From Geomicrobium sediminis (GTDB lineage Bacteria; Bacillota; Bacilli; Bacillales; Marinococcaceae), in contig NZ_JAFBEC010000004.1 of the NCBI RefSeq assembly GCF_016908595.1, forward strand, positions 241,588 to 305,587: a stretch of DNA of 64,000 nucleotides, in the 5' to 3' direction. The notes under the pieces were generated by a model. It was not told the origin of the DNA, did no database searches, and saw only the letters and a program-made list of their open reading frames with translations. Positions 34,017 to 42,507 of this stretch are shown here, one piece after another. Every line of letters starts with the position of its first letter. The first letter of the stretch is position 1. The translations under genes and the position numbers were made by a program.

Positions 34017-35396
34017 TCAAGACTCAACCTTTCGTGTTGTTAACGTCCAACCTGTGTACGCATAAAGAAGGGCAATAAACGGTGTAACGATGCTTAAGAA
34101 CGTGTAGAACACATACGTGAAATCAACGTTTAGTGTTGTCATGACAAAGGCTCCGATAATTCCCCACGGAATGAGGGGGTGTAAAATCGTTCCACCATCT
34201 TCAAGTGTTCGGCTTAAGTTTTTTGGGTGTAAGTTGTGTTTTTTATAAGCATCTTCGTACATTTGTCCAGGTAAAAGAATCGAAAGATACTGTTCTCCTG
34301 TGACAAAGTTAATACCAAAACAAGAAGCGAGAGTTGAGGCGATCGTATTACCTCGACTTTTTAACACCGATTGAATGCCGCGAATTAGCGCTTCGGTAAT
34401 GCCTGTTGCTTGAATTAATCCACCAAAAGAGAGTGCGATAATGATTAGAGAAACTCCAAAGAGCATCGCTTCAAGCCCACCGAGTGATAACAATTCATCA
34501 ATCGCAACGTGTCCTGTATTCGCATCGTATCCACTAAACATTGCACCTAGTAAAGCATTGATCTGTAAACCGGGTACATTGTAAAAGGCTGTAGCGATCG
34601 CTACAAACATTCCTGCAGCTAGTGCTGGTAAAGGTCGAACTTTCATCGCAGCTAATATGATAATCACAAGCGGTGATAAAACAGTGATCAAATGTATGCT
34701 AAACTCTTGGTCTAATACGACTAAAAGTTCATTCACGTCATTTAAACTACCACCACTCACGTTTTGATTATAACCGATAAACAAGAAAATGATTACAGTA
34801 ATGATTAAAGCAGGAATCGTCGTCCAAAGCATATGACGAATATGTTCAAACAAATCGACTTTGGCTGTTGCTGCCGCTAAATTCGTCGTATCTGAAAGAG
34901 GAGAAAGTTTATCTCCGAAGATGGCACCACTAACGATCGCACCAGCAGTCATTGCAGGGTCCGCACCCATTCCAATCGATATACCCATAAGTGATACGCC
35001 AATCGTTCCAATCGCGCTTAATGAACTTCCAGTCATTAACGCTACAATTGCCGTAATAATTACGGTCGTTGCAAGGAAATACGTTGGAGATAACACTTGT
35101 AACCCGTAGAAAGTAATTGTTTGTACGGTTCCACCAAGTAACCATAGACCAATTAATATTCCGATCATGAGCATGATTAACATTGGAATGATGCCGTAAC
35201 CTACTGACGTAACAATATGCTTTTCAAGTGTTGAGAAAGGGATTTTAATGAAAGTCGCATACAATGCAACGACAATCGCAGCAAGTAGGATCGGGAGGTG
35301 TGGAGGAGCTCCATATGCTAAAATTCCTAAACTTAACATAGTGATAATAATAAGAAGAATAATGATTGCTTCTGGTAACGATGCTTGACGTTGCAT
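34017..35396 (-). CDS. nhaC: Na+/H+ antiporter, NhaC family
   Basis: 459 aa with about twelve helices. The family block TAGAIVSGAIFGDKLSPLSDTTNLA carries the transport Asp residues, and SCFGINFVTGEQYLSILLPGQMY is a second NhaC signature. It exchanges sodium for protons, central to alkali and salt tolerance in bacilli. GGAGC precedes the ATG. A promoter resembling TTTTCA-N17-TATAGT lies near 35466-35494 on this strand, just downstream of repeat copy 2. Confidence 0.93.
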   Translation of the reverse strand: MQRQASLPEAIIILLIIITMLSLGILAYGAPPHLPILLAAIVVALYATFIKIPFSTLEKHIVTSVGYGIIPMLIMLMIGILIGLWLLGGTVQTITFYGLQVLSPTYFLATTVIITAIVALMTGSSLSAIGTIGVSLMGISIGMGADPAMTAGAIVSGAIFGDKLSPLSDTTNLAAATAKVDLFEHIRHMLWTTIPALIITVIIFLFIGYNQNVSGGSLNDVNELLVVLDQEFSIHLITVLSPLVIIILAAMKVRPLPALAAGMFVAIATAFYNVPGLQINALLGAMFSGYDANTGHVAIDELLSLGGLEAMLFGVSLIIIALSFGGLIQATGITEALIRGIQSVLKSRGNTIASTLASCFGINFVTGEQYLSILLPGQMYEDAYKKHNLHPKNLSRTLEDGGTILHPLIPWGIIGAFVMTTLNVDFTYVFYTFLSIVTPFIALLYAYTGWTLTTRKVES

Positions 35397-35497
35397 AGTA
35401 AAGTGCTCCTTTGTTAAAAACTACAATACATAACCGCGGTAAAGTACAAAATCATAAACTCAACTATAGCATGAAAAGAAGAATTTGAAAACATAAT

Positions 35498-35513
35498 AAT
35501 TTCACGTACCGTA
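35498..35513. repeat. 16-bp repeat, copy 2 (AATTTCACGTACCGTA)
   Basis: Identical to copy 1 and placed between the divergent nhaC and DUF421 genes. Read with upstream bases (TGAAAAC, 17 bp, CGTA) it also resembles an ECF-sigma promoter directed at the DUF421 gene. Confidence 0.7.
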
Positions 35514-35565
35514 ATGAATGAAATGAAACACTATTTCACATAGTATCAACAAAGAGGTGAGAAGC

Positions 35566-36246
35566 ATGCACTTAGAATTGTTGCAAACAGGAGTAGAGTT
35601 ACTCGTAGGGTTTATTGCGCTACTAGTGATGTTGAAATTGCTCGGTAAGGCGACATTATCGCAAATAACACCGTTTGATTTCATTTCAGCACTAATCTTA
35701 GGTGACTTGATCGGAAATGCCATCTACGACGAACAAGCACGCGTAGGCTCGATTCTATTTTCAGTCGGGATTTGGGGAACGCTTATTTATACATTAGAAA
35801 TGATCACACAAAAATACCGAGGCACTAGAAAAGTGCTTGAGGGAAGTCCTTCGATTATCGTTAAAGACGGCCAAATTGTAAGAAAGGAATTAAAAGCAAA
35901 CAAATTGGATTTAGATCAGCTGCAGCATTTACTACGCCGAGAAAATGTGTTCTCATTTAGAGAAATTCAACATGCGATTTTAGAAACCGACGGCAAAGTT
36001 AGCGTACTTAAAAAGTCAGATTACGAAAACCCAGTCTCACAAGACTTACAACTACCAGCAAAGCCTGTCTATTTACCTATTACATTGATCAGTGACGGCA
36101 AAGTAAACTGGGATAACTTACAATTAGCCGGTTACGATGAATCATGGTTAAACAAACAACTACGTTCTAAAAACATTACGACGTACAGTGATGTGTTTTT
36201 TCTAGAATGGAAACAAGACGAAGGATTATACTTAGAGCCTATGTAG
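35566..36246 (+). CDS. DUF421 (YetF/YrbG family) membrane protein
   Basis: 226 aa. Two to three N-terminal helices (residues 5-85, with KLLGKATLSQITPFDFISALILGDLIGNAI), then the cytoplasmic DUF421 beta-sandwich with GSPSIIVKDGQI and LDQLQHLLRRENVFSFREIQ, and a C-terminal DUF3290-like region. Bacillus carries several paralogues whose role is not well defined. ATG 35566 has AGAGGTG six bases upstream. Repeat copies 2 and 3 flank the gene. Confidence 0.9.
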   Translation: MHLELLQTGVELLVGFIALLVMLKLLGKATLSQITPFDFISALILGDLIGNAIYDEQARVGSILFSVGIWGTLIYTLEMITQKYRGTRKVLEGSPSIIVKDGQIVRKELKANKLDLDQLQHLLRRENVFSFREIQHAILETDGKVSVLKKSDYENPVSQDLQLPAKPVYLPITLISDGKVNWDNLQLAGYDESWLNKQLRSKNITTYSDVFFLEWKQDEGLYLEPM

Positions 36247-36269
36247 CCGGTTCTAAGTTACAAGTACAT

Positions 36270-36285
36270 AATTTCACATACCGTA
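36270..36285. repeat. 16-bp repeat, copy 3 (AATTTCACATACCGTA)
   Basis: One mismatch to copies 1 and 2; together with flanks it matches copy 2 at 20 of 21 bases. It lies 24 bp after the DUF421 stop. Confidence 0.7.
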
Positions 36286-36691
36286 ATGTTTTTAAAAAAT
36301 AATTCTGCAATAAAGGAAAGCCAGTCAAAGAATACGACAAAAAATGCAGATTTAAACAGGGGATAAGTAAAAACAAATATAAAAAACGGGAGTTCACTGA
36401 AAGATCTAAAGAAATTTAACTACATCAGTAACTTCCGATAATATATATTATGTTAACTAAAATAAAATTCTGAGAGAAGTAACCTTTTTTGCATGTATCC
36501 TTTATAAGCCTTTGATACACTTTCTGTTTTGTAACGTGTGCTAATAAGCTTATATCAGGACTAAACGTTTTATTTCTTTAAATTGTACGTTTGGTAAGCG
36601 CTTTGCCAGGAAATGTCTAAGTATAGACGCATTTTATCAAGTGGTTAGTTGTTCGTACAATATCGTAAAAAGTTTATGGAGATGTTAATCA
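36286..36691. other. AT-rich intergenic region with one arm of a 21-bp direct repeat
   Basis: No credible frame. It holds TATTATGTTAACTAAAATAA plus one more A (36446-36466), repeated at 36993-37013, and an imperfect cre-like palindrome (36592-36608). Base composition is more AT-rich than neighbouring genes, suggesting remnant or transferred DNA. Confidence 0.5.
36446..36466. repeat. 21-bp direct repeat, left copy
   Basis: Identical to 36993-37013, same orientation. The two copies bracket the 88-aa membrane protein gene. Confidence 0.7.
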
Positions 36692-36958
36692 ATGAGCAAA
36701 TCTAATTTACTATTGATCCTAGGATTATTTTTCATTTTTATAGCTGCATTACTTTATTCAGCAAGAGCAATATCTATTGCTGTGTTAGCTATACCAATTG
36801 CTAATGTAATTGAACTATTAAACGAAGATATTGTCAGTTACGCGAATGGTATATTGCCGATGTCACTTCTTCCTCTTATCATTGTATCGTTCATCATTGG
36901 ACTATTGTTTCTAGTCATCTCATTGTTTTCAATTTTCTTTAAATATAATAAAATTTAG
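36692..36958 (+). CDS. 88-residue two-to-three-helix membrane protein
   Basis: Highly hydrophobic: helices at about residues 5-25, 27-42 (weaker) and 55-82, with a short acidic loop LLNEDIVSYANG. It has GGAG ten bases before the ATG. No family recognised. The gene is AT-rich and bounded by a 21-bp direct repeat, so it may have been acquired. Confidence 0.55.
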   Translation: MSKSNLLLILGLFFIFIAALLYSARAISIAVLAIPIANVIELLNEDIVSYANGILPMSLLPLIIVSFIIGLLFLVISLFSIFFKYNKI

Positions 36959-36992
36959 CTATTCTTATGGATGTTGAAGTTAGTAATTACAG

Positions 36993-37013
36993 TATTATGT
37001 TAACTAAAATAAA
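36993..37013. repeat. 21-bp direct repeat, right copy
   Basis: Same sequence and orientation as 36446-36466; ends where the next terminator begins. Confidence 0.7.
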
Positions 37014-37055
37014 GAAAGATCGAACTTACAGTGATGTACGTTCGATCCTTCTTTA
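37011..37055. terminator. Terminator between the 88-aa gene and the ABC ATPase
   Basis: AAAGAA-GATCGAAC pairs with GTTCGATC-TTCTTT with one internal mismatch; suited to both convergent genes. Confidence 0.8.
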
Positions 37056-37060
37056 TTAAA

Positions 37061-37801
37061 TTAATCTTCTTCTAATAAAGATAAAAATTCCTTCGTTCGA
37101 TGATTTTGTGGCTTTGTAATGACTTGATTGCCTTCACCTTGTTCAACAATGTAACCTTCATCCATAAAGAGGATTTTATCGGCGATACGTTTAGCAAAAT
37201 TCATTTCATGAGTTACAATGACCATCGTCTGACCTTCATTTGCTAAGGCTTCAATAACCTTTAAAACTTCTCTTACTAATTGTGGATCCAACGCAGACGT
37301 CGGTTCATCAAATAACATCACTTCAGGTTCCATGACGAGTGCTCTAGCGATTGCTGCTCGTTGTTGTTGACCGCCGGACAATGCATCTGGGTACTTATTT
37401 TTATGCTCTGACATACCTACTTTTTCTAGGAGTTGTTCACTCTTCTGTTTAACCGTTGTTTTATTATCTTTTTTTACTGTTATAGGCGCTGTAACAAGAT
37501 TTTCAATGACTGTTTTATGCGGGAAAAGGTGAAATCCTTGAAATACCATACCGGAGTATTGTCGAATTTCCTTAATCTCTCGCTTCTTCAATATTGAATT
37601 AAACGATACTCTTGAATTACCTATGGCAATTGTACCAGCGTCAGGGGTTTCTAATAAGTTCAAGCACCGAAGTAACGTCGTTTTTCCTGAGCCTGATGGA
37701 CCGATTAAACAGACGACCTCTCCTTTATTTACTGTGAAATCAATAGATTTTAAGACTTCTACATTATCAAATGATTTTTTTAATGATGTCACTTCAATCA
37801 T
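37061..37801 (-). CDS. Polar amino-acid ABC transporter ATP-binding protein
   Basis: 246 aa GlnQ/TcyC-type ATPase: Walker A GPSGSGKTTLLRCLNLLE (residues 34-51), Q-loop in GMVFQGFHLFPHKTVIEN, signature LSGGQQQRAAIARAL, Walker B VMLFDEPTSALDPQ. Third gene of a binding protein-permease-ATPase operon. It powers uptake of a polar amino acid, with cystine or glutamine the commonest substrates for this group. Confidence 0.93.
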   Translation of the reverse strand: MIEVTSLKKSFDNVEVLKSIDFTVNKGEVVCLIGPSGSGKTTLLRCLNLLETPDAGTIAIGNSRVSFNSILKKREIKEIRQYSGMVFQGFHLFPHKTVIENLVTAPITVKKDNKTTVKQKSEQLLEKVGMSEHKNKYPDALSGGQQQRAAIARALVMEPEVMLFDEPTSALDPQLVREVLKVIEALANEGQTMVIVTHEMNFAKRIADKILFMDEGYIVEQGEGNQVITKPQNHRTKEFLSLLEED

Positions 37802-37814
37802 CTCGATCTACTCC

Positions 37815-38519
37815 TTATTGCGCGTCACTCAAATAACGGTTATAACGTTTCTCTAATCGATTTTGGAAATAACCAATAACAATACATACAACCCAATAAA
37901 TCAGCGCTGCAGTGATGTACATCGTCATACTGTCATAAGTTCTTCCTGAAATTAGTCTTGCACTATATAAAAGCTCTTGAACGGTAATAACTGAAGCCAA
38001 TGATGTCCCTTTAACAACATCCATAAAGATGCTGAACGTTGGTGGCAAAGCAATTCGTGTTGCCTGTGGAATGATAATTTTAGTCATCGTTTGCACGTAA
38101 TTCATTTGAAGTGATGCTGCTGCTTCCCACTGTCCTCTAGGTACTGACATAATGGATGAGCGAACGACTTCTGCACTATACGCAGCAAAATTCAAACTAA
38201 CACCTACAATACCTGCAAAGACCGCACTTGTGAACTCAATGCCAATTACAGGCAGACCGTAATAAAGAATAAATATAAAAACTAAAAGCGGGGTTCCTCT
38301 CATAAACGAAATATAAATCCGAGCTGGCCAACGAATAAACCAAAGCTTAGACATACGTGCTACACCAAGGAATATCCCTAATATAAGTGAAAAAATCATA
38401 CTAAAAAACGCAATGATCATTGTGATTCTAAGACCTTCTAATAAGAAAGGTAATGAGTCAATTGCAAGTTCAAAATCATAAAGATATTCCCATTGGATTG
38501 ATGAAAACCATTCAAACAT
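37815..38519 (-). CDS. Polar amino-acid ABC transporter permease
   Basis: 234 aa with five helices and the EAA loop VPRGQWEAAASLQMNYVQTM. The N-terminal part (LLEGLRITMIIAFFSMIFSL) and SFMRGTPLLVFIFILYYGLP are the HisM/TcyL-type signature. ATG 38519 is chosen over 38555 because GGAG stands seven bases before it. Confidence 0.92.
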   Translation of the reverse strand: MFEWFSSIQWEYLYDFELAIDSLPFLLEGLRITMIIAFFSMIFSLILGIFLGVARMSKLWFIRWPARIYISFMRGTPLLVFIFILYYGLPVIGIEFTSAVFAGIVGVSLNFAAYSAEVVRSSIMSVPRGQWEAAASLQMNYVQTMTKIIIPQATRIALPPTFSIFMDVVKGTSLASVITVQELLYSARLISGRTYDSMTMYITAALIYWVVCIVIGYFQNRLEKRYNRYLSDAQ

Positions 38520-38575
38520 AAGTACGCTCCAATCTAAAAATTGAGACACAGTCAATCCTGCATCTCAATTTGAAT

Positions 38576-39430
38576 TTACCCTTCAAGGCTAACAATTTCC
38601 GAGTTATCTGTTGGTTGAGAAACATCCTCACCCAAATATTCTAATGATAATTCTGAAACGACCCCTTCTTCTACTAACTCAATGATTGTGTTGCTGATTT
38701 GTTCTTGAAGTGCTTCATTTCCTTTTAGAACCGCTAGAGCACTTTCAGTTGCGTGATATTTTACGTCTTCTGCTAATACTAAGCGATCATCGCCAAATTC
38801 CTCGAGAGTGCGTCGTAATACAAGATAATCATTAAGGTAAGCACTTTGATTTCCATTTAGAACGTCTCTTAGGATTGCTTCAGTACCACCATCATAAGCT
38901 GTACCATTAGCCCCGATGTTATCTGAAAAAATGGCATAGTTGCTTGTTAATGACCCTAAAGCAACGTCAACCCCTTCTAAATCATGTGCAGATGTGAATT
39001 GATCTTCATTTTCTTCTAGGACGACCGCAGATCCATATGAATATTTATGTGGTTCTGCAAAATCAAACGTTTCTAAACGTTCTTCAGTAATTGCAAAGTC
39101 ATGTGCTGCAACATCGATTTGTCCGTTTCGTAGAGCAGGTAAGATACCATCAAAATCCATCGTACTAAACTCAATATCTAACCCTAGTCGATCTGCGACT
39201 TCTTTCACCAACTCAACTTCAAAGCCCGTTAATTCATTGTTTTCATCGATGTATGTAATAGGTGCATATGTTCCTGATGTCCCTACTACTAGGCTTCCGG
39301 ATGATTCAACATCTGTCCAAGAAGTATCTTCGTTGTCATCGCTATTTTCTTGCTCGGATTCATCATTCCCACAAGCCGTTAACAGTACTGTTGATAATCC
39401 TACGAGAAAAAATTTATTAAATAACTTCAT
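38576..39430 (-). CDS. Polar amino-acid ABC transporter substrate-binding lipoprotein
   Basis: 284 aa. Lipobox LLTAC at about residues 17-21, an acidic linker, then a type-2 binding fold: GTYAPITYIDENNELTGFEV, DFDGILPALRNGQIDVAAHD, ITEERLETFDFAEP. This pattern is close to cystine-binding TcyA/FliY proteins, but the ligand cannot be fixed. First gene of the operon. Confidence 0.92.
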   Translation of the reverse strand: MKLFNKFFLVGLSTVLLTACGNDESEQENSDDNEDTSWTDVESSGSLVVGTSGTYAPITYIDENNELTGFEVELVKEVADRLGLDIEFSTMDFDGILPALRNGQIDVAAHDFAITEERLETFDFAEPHKYSYGSAVVLEENEDQFTSAHDLEGVDVALGSLTSNYAIFSDNIGANGTAYDGGTEAILRDVLNGNQSAYLNDYLVLRRTLEEFGDDRLVLAEDVKYHATESALAVLKGNEALQEQISNTIIELVEEGVVSELSLEYLGEDVSQPTDNSEIVSLEG

Positions 39431-39481
39431 TAATTACACCCACTTTTCTAATAATACTTATTGAATTACTCGGCTTTTATT

Positions 39482-39510
39482 AAACTATCATCACTAAAAT
39501 TGTTTGTCAA
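39482..39510 (-). promoter_or_regulatory. Possible promoter of the amino-acid ABC operon
   Basis: On the minus strand a perfect TTGACA (39505-39510), 17 bp, then a poor -10 TAGTTT (39482-39487), about 50 bp before the binding-protein start. Confidence 0.4.
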
Positions 39511-39590
39511 TATAAAATTCTAAAAATTAGTACTCCCGTTCGCTTCTTCATAACAAAAACTCAGTGGCCTATCACCGCTGGAGCTCTCAC

Positions 39591-39710
39591 TCACCTGATC
39601 TCCTCTAACGTCACATTCCCTTCATACAGCAGACCCGTTGTCATTTCTTTATCACCAATTCTTAAATGATTATTTAATGGATTAATTCTTTTAGCCTTAA
39701 TCAACTGCAT
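39591..39710 (-). pseudogene. Remnant of a DUF4166 (YndH-like) gene, C-terminal part
   Basis: A 39-codon frame whose end, MTTGLLYEGNVTLEEIR, is plainly related to the end of the YndH-like protein at 41.9 kb (VTTVLMYEGEATIVEIR, 11 of 17 identical). The upstream half shows no similarity and the rest of the gene is absent. Most simply it is the decayed tail of a duplicated copy. The rest of the 39431-39794 gap holds nothing else recognisable. Confidence 0.65.
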
Positions 39711-39794
39711 TCTCCTAGTTCTGCCTAAAAATGGTTTGCTAATGAGAAATTTAATCTATAAGATAATGAAATACAACCATAGGGGGGATTAGAA

Positions 39795-41183
39795 ATGTCG
39801 GAACAGAAGAAAAACCGAGGAATTAACGTATTTGCCTTAATTTTTGGCGTCATAATTTTTGCTACTATTCTGACTTACATTGTGCCCGCAGGTAACTACG
39901 AAAGAGTAGAGCAAGATGGTCGCGAAGTGGTAGACCCAGGTTCATACACCGAAGTGGAATCAAGTCCAGTGCAACCATTTCAAATTTTCACCTCTATACA
40001 TACAGGACTCGTTGAAGCCTCTGATATTATTTTCTTCATCTTGATTATCGGAGGTACGTTTGGCATCTTAAATCACACGGGTACCATTGATCGACTCGTT
40101 ACAGTTGCTTCATACAGGCTAGTCAATCAAGAGAAATGGTTTATTCCAATTACGATGCTCATTTTCGCCCTTGGCGGAACGCTTATGGGCCTTGCCGAAG
40201 AAACATTGGCATACATCCCAATTCTTATTCCGCTTGCTCTCGCGTTACGATTTGACGCAATTACAGGAACAGCGATTGTTTTGGTCGGTAGTTCAATCGG
40301 GTTTACAACTGCGATCATGAACCCATTTAACGTCGGCGTTGCTCAAGGAATTGCTGAGTTAGATATTTATTCTGGAATGTGGCTTCGTCTCATTCTTTTC
40401 GTTTTAATGTATACGATTGCTGTCATTTTTGTTTATCGATATGCCTTGAAAGTGAAGAAAAATCCTGAACTAGGCTATTACGGGAATTACACAGCGAATA
40501 CGCAACTTAATGAGATGAAAACCACAGAAACATTAACCAATACACATAAGGTGATTTTAGGGCTTTTTATCGTAAACTTTATCGTACTTGCTTTTGGCGT
40601 CATTCAGTATGAATGGTTTATTACCGAGATCGCTTCACTATTCTTACTGCTCGGAGTTATTATTGGCGTTGTTGCTCGTCTCGGTGTACACGATGTTGTC
40701 GATGGCTTTCTAAAAGGTGCTTCTGGTGTACTCGCTGGTGCGCTGATCGTCGGCTTTGCTCGTGCCATCCTAGTCGTCTTGGAAGACGGCAATACAATTG
40801 ATACAATGTTGTATTATGCGGTAGGTTTTTTGGAAAATATCCCTACCGAGTTCAATGCCGCTGGCATGATCTTTATTCAAAGTATCATTAACTTCTTCAT
40901 CCCGTCAGGTAGCGGTCAAGCGGCACTCACCATGCCGATTATGATCCCGCTTGCAGACTTGCTCGGCATTACAAGACAAACGACTGTACTTGCCTTTACT
41001 TTAGCTGATGGCATAGGGAACATTATTCTCCCGACTTCAGGCTATTTCATGGCAGCACTGGCGCTTGCAGGAATTCCATGGACCAAATGGGTTCGCTTCA
41101 TCTGGCCATTTATTCTGATTCAACTTACGATTGCTGTTATCGCTGTCATGTTTGCCGCCTGGTTTGGATACGGACCATTCTAA
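39795..41183 (+). CDS. YfcC family permease (C4-dicarboxylate / amino-acid type)
   Basis: 462 aa, eleven to twelve helices. Family blocks: ILTYIVPAGNYERVEQDGRE near the N-terminus, GLAEETLAYIPILIPLALAL, STAIMNPFNVGVAQ-like SSIGFTTAIMNPFNVGVAQG, and FFIPSGSGQAALTMPIMIPL. YfcC members are annotated as arginine/ornithine or dicarboxylate transporters; the substrate is unknown. AGGGGGG lies upstream of the ATG and a terminator follows. Confidence 0.9.
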   Translation: MSEQKKNRGINVFALIFGVIIFATILTYIVPAGNYERVEQDGREVVDPGSYTEVESSPVQPFQIFTSIHTGLVEASDIIFFILIIGGTFGILNHTGTIDRLVTVASYRLVNQEKWFIPITMLIFALGGTLMGLAEETLAYIPILIPLALALRFDAITGTAIVLVGSSIGFTTAIMNPFNVGVAQGIAELDIYSGMWLRLILFVLMYTIAVIFVYRYALKVKKNPELGYYGNYTANTQLNEMKTTETLTNTHKVILGLFIVNFIVLAFGVIQYEWFITEIASLFLLLGVIIGVVARLGVHDVVDGFLKGASGVLAGALIVGFARAILVVLEDGNTIDTMLYYAVGFLENIPTEFNAAGMIFIQSIINFFIPSGSGQAALTMPIMIPLADLLGITRQTTVLAFTLADGIGNIILPTSGYFMAALALAGIPWTKWVRFIWPFILIQLTIAVIAVMFAAWFGYGPF

Positions 41184-41225
41184 AAAGCTAGGTAGAGTTG
41201 ACGAATAACTCTACCTAGCTTTTTC
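41182..41225 (+). terminator. Terminator of the YfcC permease gene
   Basis: AAAAAGCTAGGTAGAGTT and AACTCTACCTAGCTTTTT form an 18-bp perfect stem. Confidence 0.93.
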
Positions 41226-41282
41226 GTTTAACAGTAAGCTATGAACCGTTTCACATTTATCTCGGCTGAATTCGATTCTTGC

Positions 41283-41873
41283 CTATATAGATTCTAAGTG
41301 GTTCGTATCGTTAATAAAATGAATGACCTTTTCATTATCTGTAAGTTCAATCATACTAATCCCCGTATCCCCTATTTTAAAGTAGTAATCCATGTTCATT
41401 GGCATTTGGAAAAAAGCTCGTAATATACTATTAATTACACCGCCATGAGCGACAATTGCAATCCGTTCATATTTATTTTCAGTTACAATCTTAGAAAATA
41501 TCGTTTCAATTCTCATTCGAAACTCTATGAATGATTCTCCATTTTCAAAACGATCATGAAGAAATTGTGGCTTCGGATGATTTTTCGCTTCTTCAAAAGA
41601 CATGCCAGCCTGTATACCATTATTAAATTCCATTAATTCTTCTTCATATGCCACTGGACAACCGATAGCTTGCGCTAATGTTTCAGCAGTTTCTCGCGCT
41701 CTCTTTAATGTACTTGCCCATATAAAGTCTGGGGGAAAGTCATTTTTCACTTTCTGTACTAAACCGCTCACTTGTCTTCTACCCATTGCTGTTAATTCAA
41801 AATCCGCTCTTCCTTCATGCACGTTTAAAAGATCTGCTTCCGATTCCCCGTGCCTAATTAATAGTATCTGCAT
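41283..41873 (-). CDS. Histidine phosphatase (phosphoglycerate-mutase-like)
   Basis: 196 aa. Catalytic LLIRHGESEADL (His at residue 8), WASTLKRARETAETLA, Glu in EEELMEFNNG, and the second catalytic His in IVAHGGVINSIL. Members dephosphorylate varied small molecules, and no substrate can be assigned. It follows the yndH-like gene on the same strand with a 34-bp gap and may be the last gene of that operon. Confidence 0.9.
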   Translation of the reverse strand: MQILLIRHGESEADLLNVHEGRADFELTAMGRRQVSGLVQKVKNDFPPDFIWASTLKRARETAETLAQAIGCPVAYEEELMEFNNGIQAGMSFEEAKNHPKPQFLHDRFENGESFIEFRMRIETIFSKIVTENKYERIAIVAHGGVINSILRAFFQMPMNMDYYFKIGDTGISMIELTDNEKVIHFINDTNHLESI

Positions 41874-41907
41874 AAATTATCCCCTCTTACATCTTTTAAA
41901 TATTCTT

Positions 41908-42507
41908 CTACCTGATCTCCACTATTGTCGCTTCTCCTTCATACATCAGAACCGTCGTCACGTGTTCAATATGCACGAAGATCTGAATGGTATTGGCACT
42001 TGTCGCTTTCTCATACACATTCACCTTTGCAGATAATGCTTTTGGTAAGCGCAGCAAACGTTTGCCGATGTTCGCATACGTCTCGTCTGAAGTGATCAAT
42101 AACCCTCCTGTATCTGTCACGTGAAAATCTAACGGTTGAACGAGACGTCCGCTTTTTCCTAATGAATCATAGACACGGCTTTGTTTTTCATTCCACCACA
42201 TTTCAGCGTAAAAACGTCGGGTAGCATTCGGAAAATGAAAATGGCGATCCCAACTAACGTACGGTCCTTTACGGTTTGTGCTATATGTATTACGAATTGA
42301 GAACGGAACTTCAACGCCTCTTTCTGGAAATAGAAAGTCATCGTGTGTTAAACCGTATGCAATTGGTTTATATAGCGCTGATCCACGAATTTGCTTCATC
42401 ACACCTTCTCCGTGCACAACACCGGACGTCTTCCCGTACTTCATTTGTAACAATGGATGCAACTGTTGAAACTGCTCTCCTACTGCACGTTTATATATGG
42501 AGTTCAT
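41908..42507 (-). CDS. yndH: DUF4166 protein, YndH-like
   Basis: 199 aa soluble protein: HPLLQMKYGKTSG near the start, WDRHFHFPNATRRFYAEMWW in the middle, and a C-terminal VTTVLMYEGEATIVEIR. In B. subtilis the DUF4166 gene yndH neighbours yndG and yndJ, as here; function unknown. ATG 42507 overlaps the stop of the yndG-like gene (ATGA) and has AAAGGA upstream, so the longer frame to 42564 is rejected. Confidence 0.8.
   Translation of the reverse strand: MNSIYKRAVGEQFQQLHPLLQMKYGKTSGVVHGEGVMKQIRGSALYKPIAYGLTHDDFLFPERGVEVPFSIRNTYSTNRKGPYVSWDRHFHFPNATRRFYAEMWWNEKQSRVYDSLGKSGRLVQPLDFHVTDTGGLLITSDETYANIGKRLLRLPKALSAKVNVYEKATSANTIQIFVHIEHVTTVLMYEGEATIVEIR

Noticed and set aside
36592..36608. TGGTAAGCGCTTTGCCA as a cre site
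   Set aside because: Aligned on the CcpA consensus it misses three end positions, and no sugar-related gene is near; the site at 52273 is far better.
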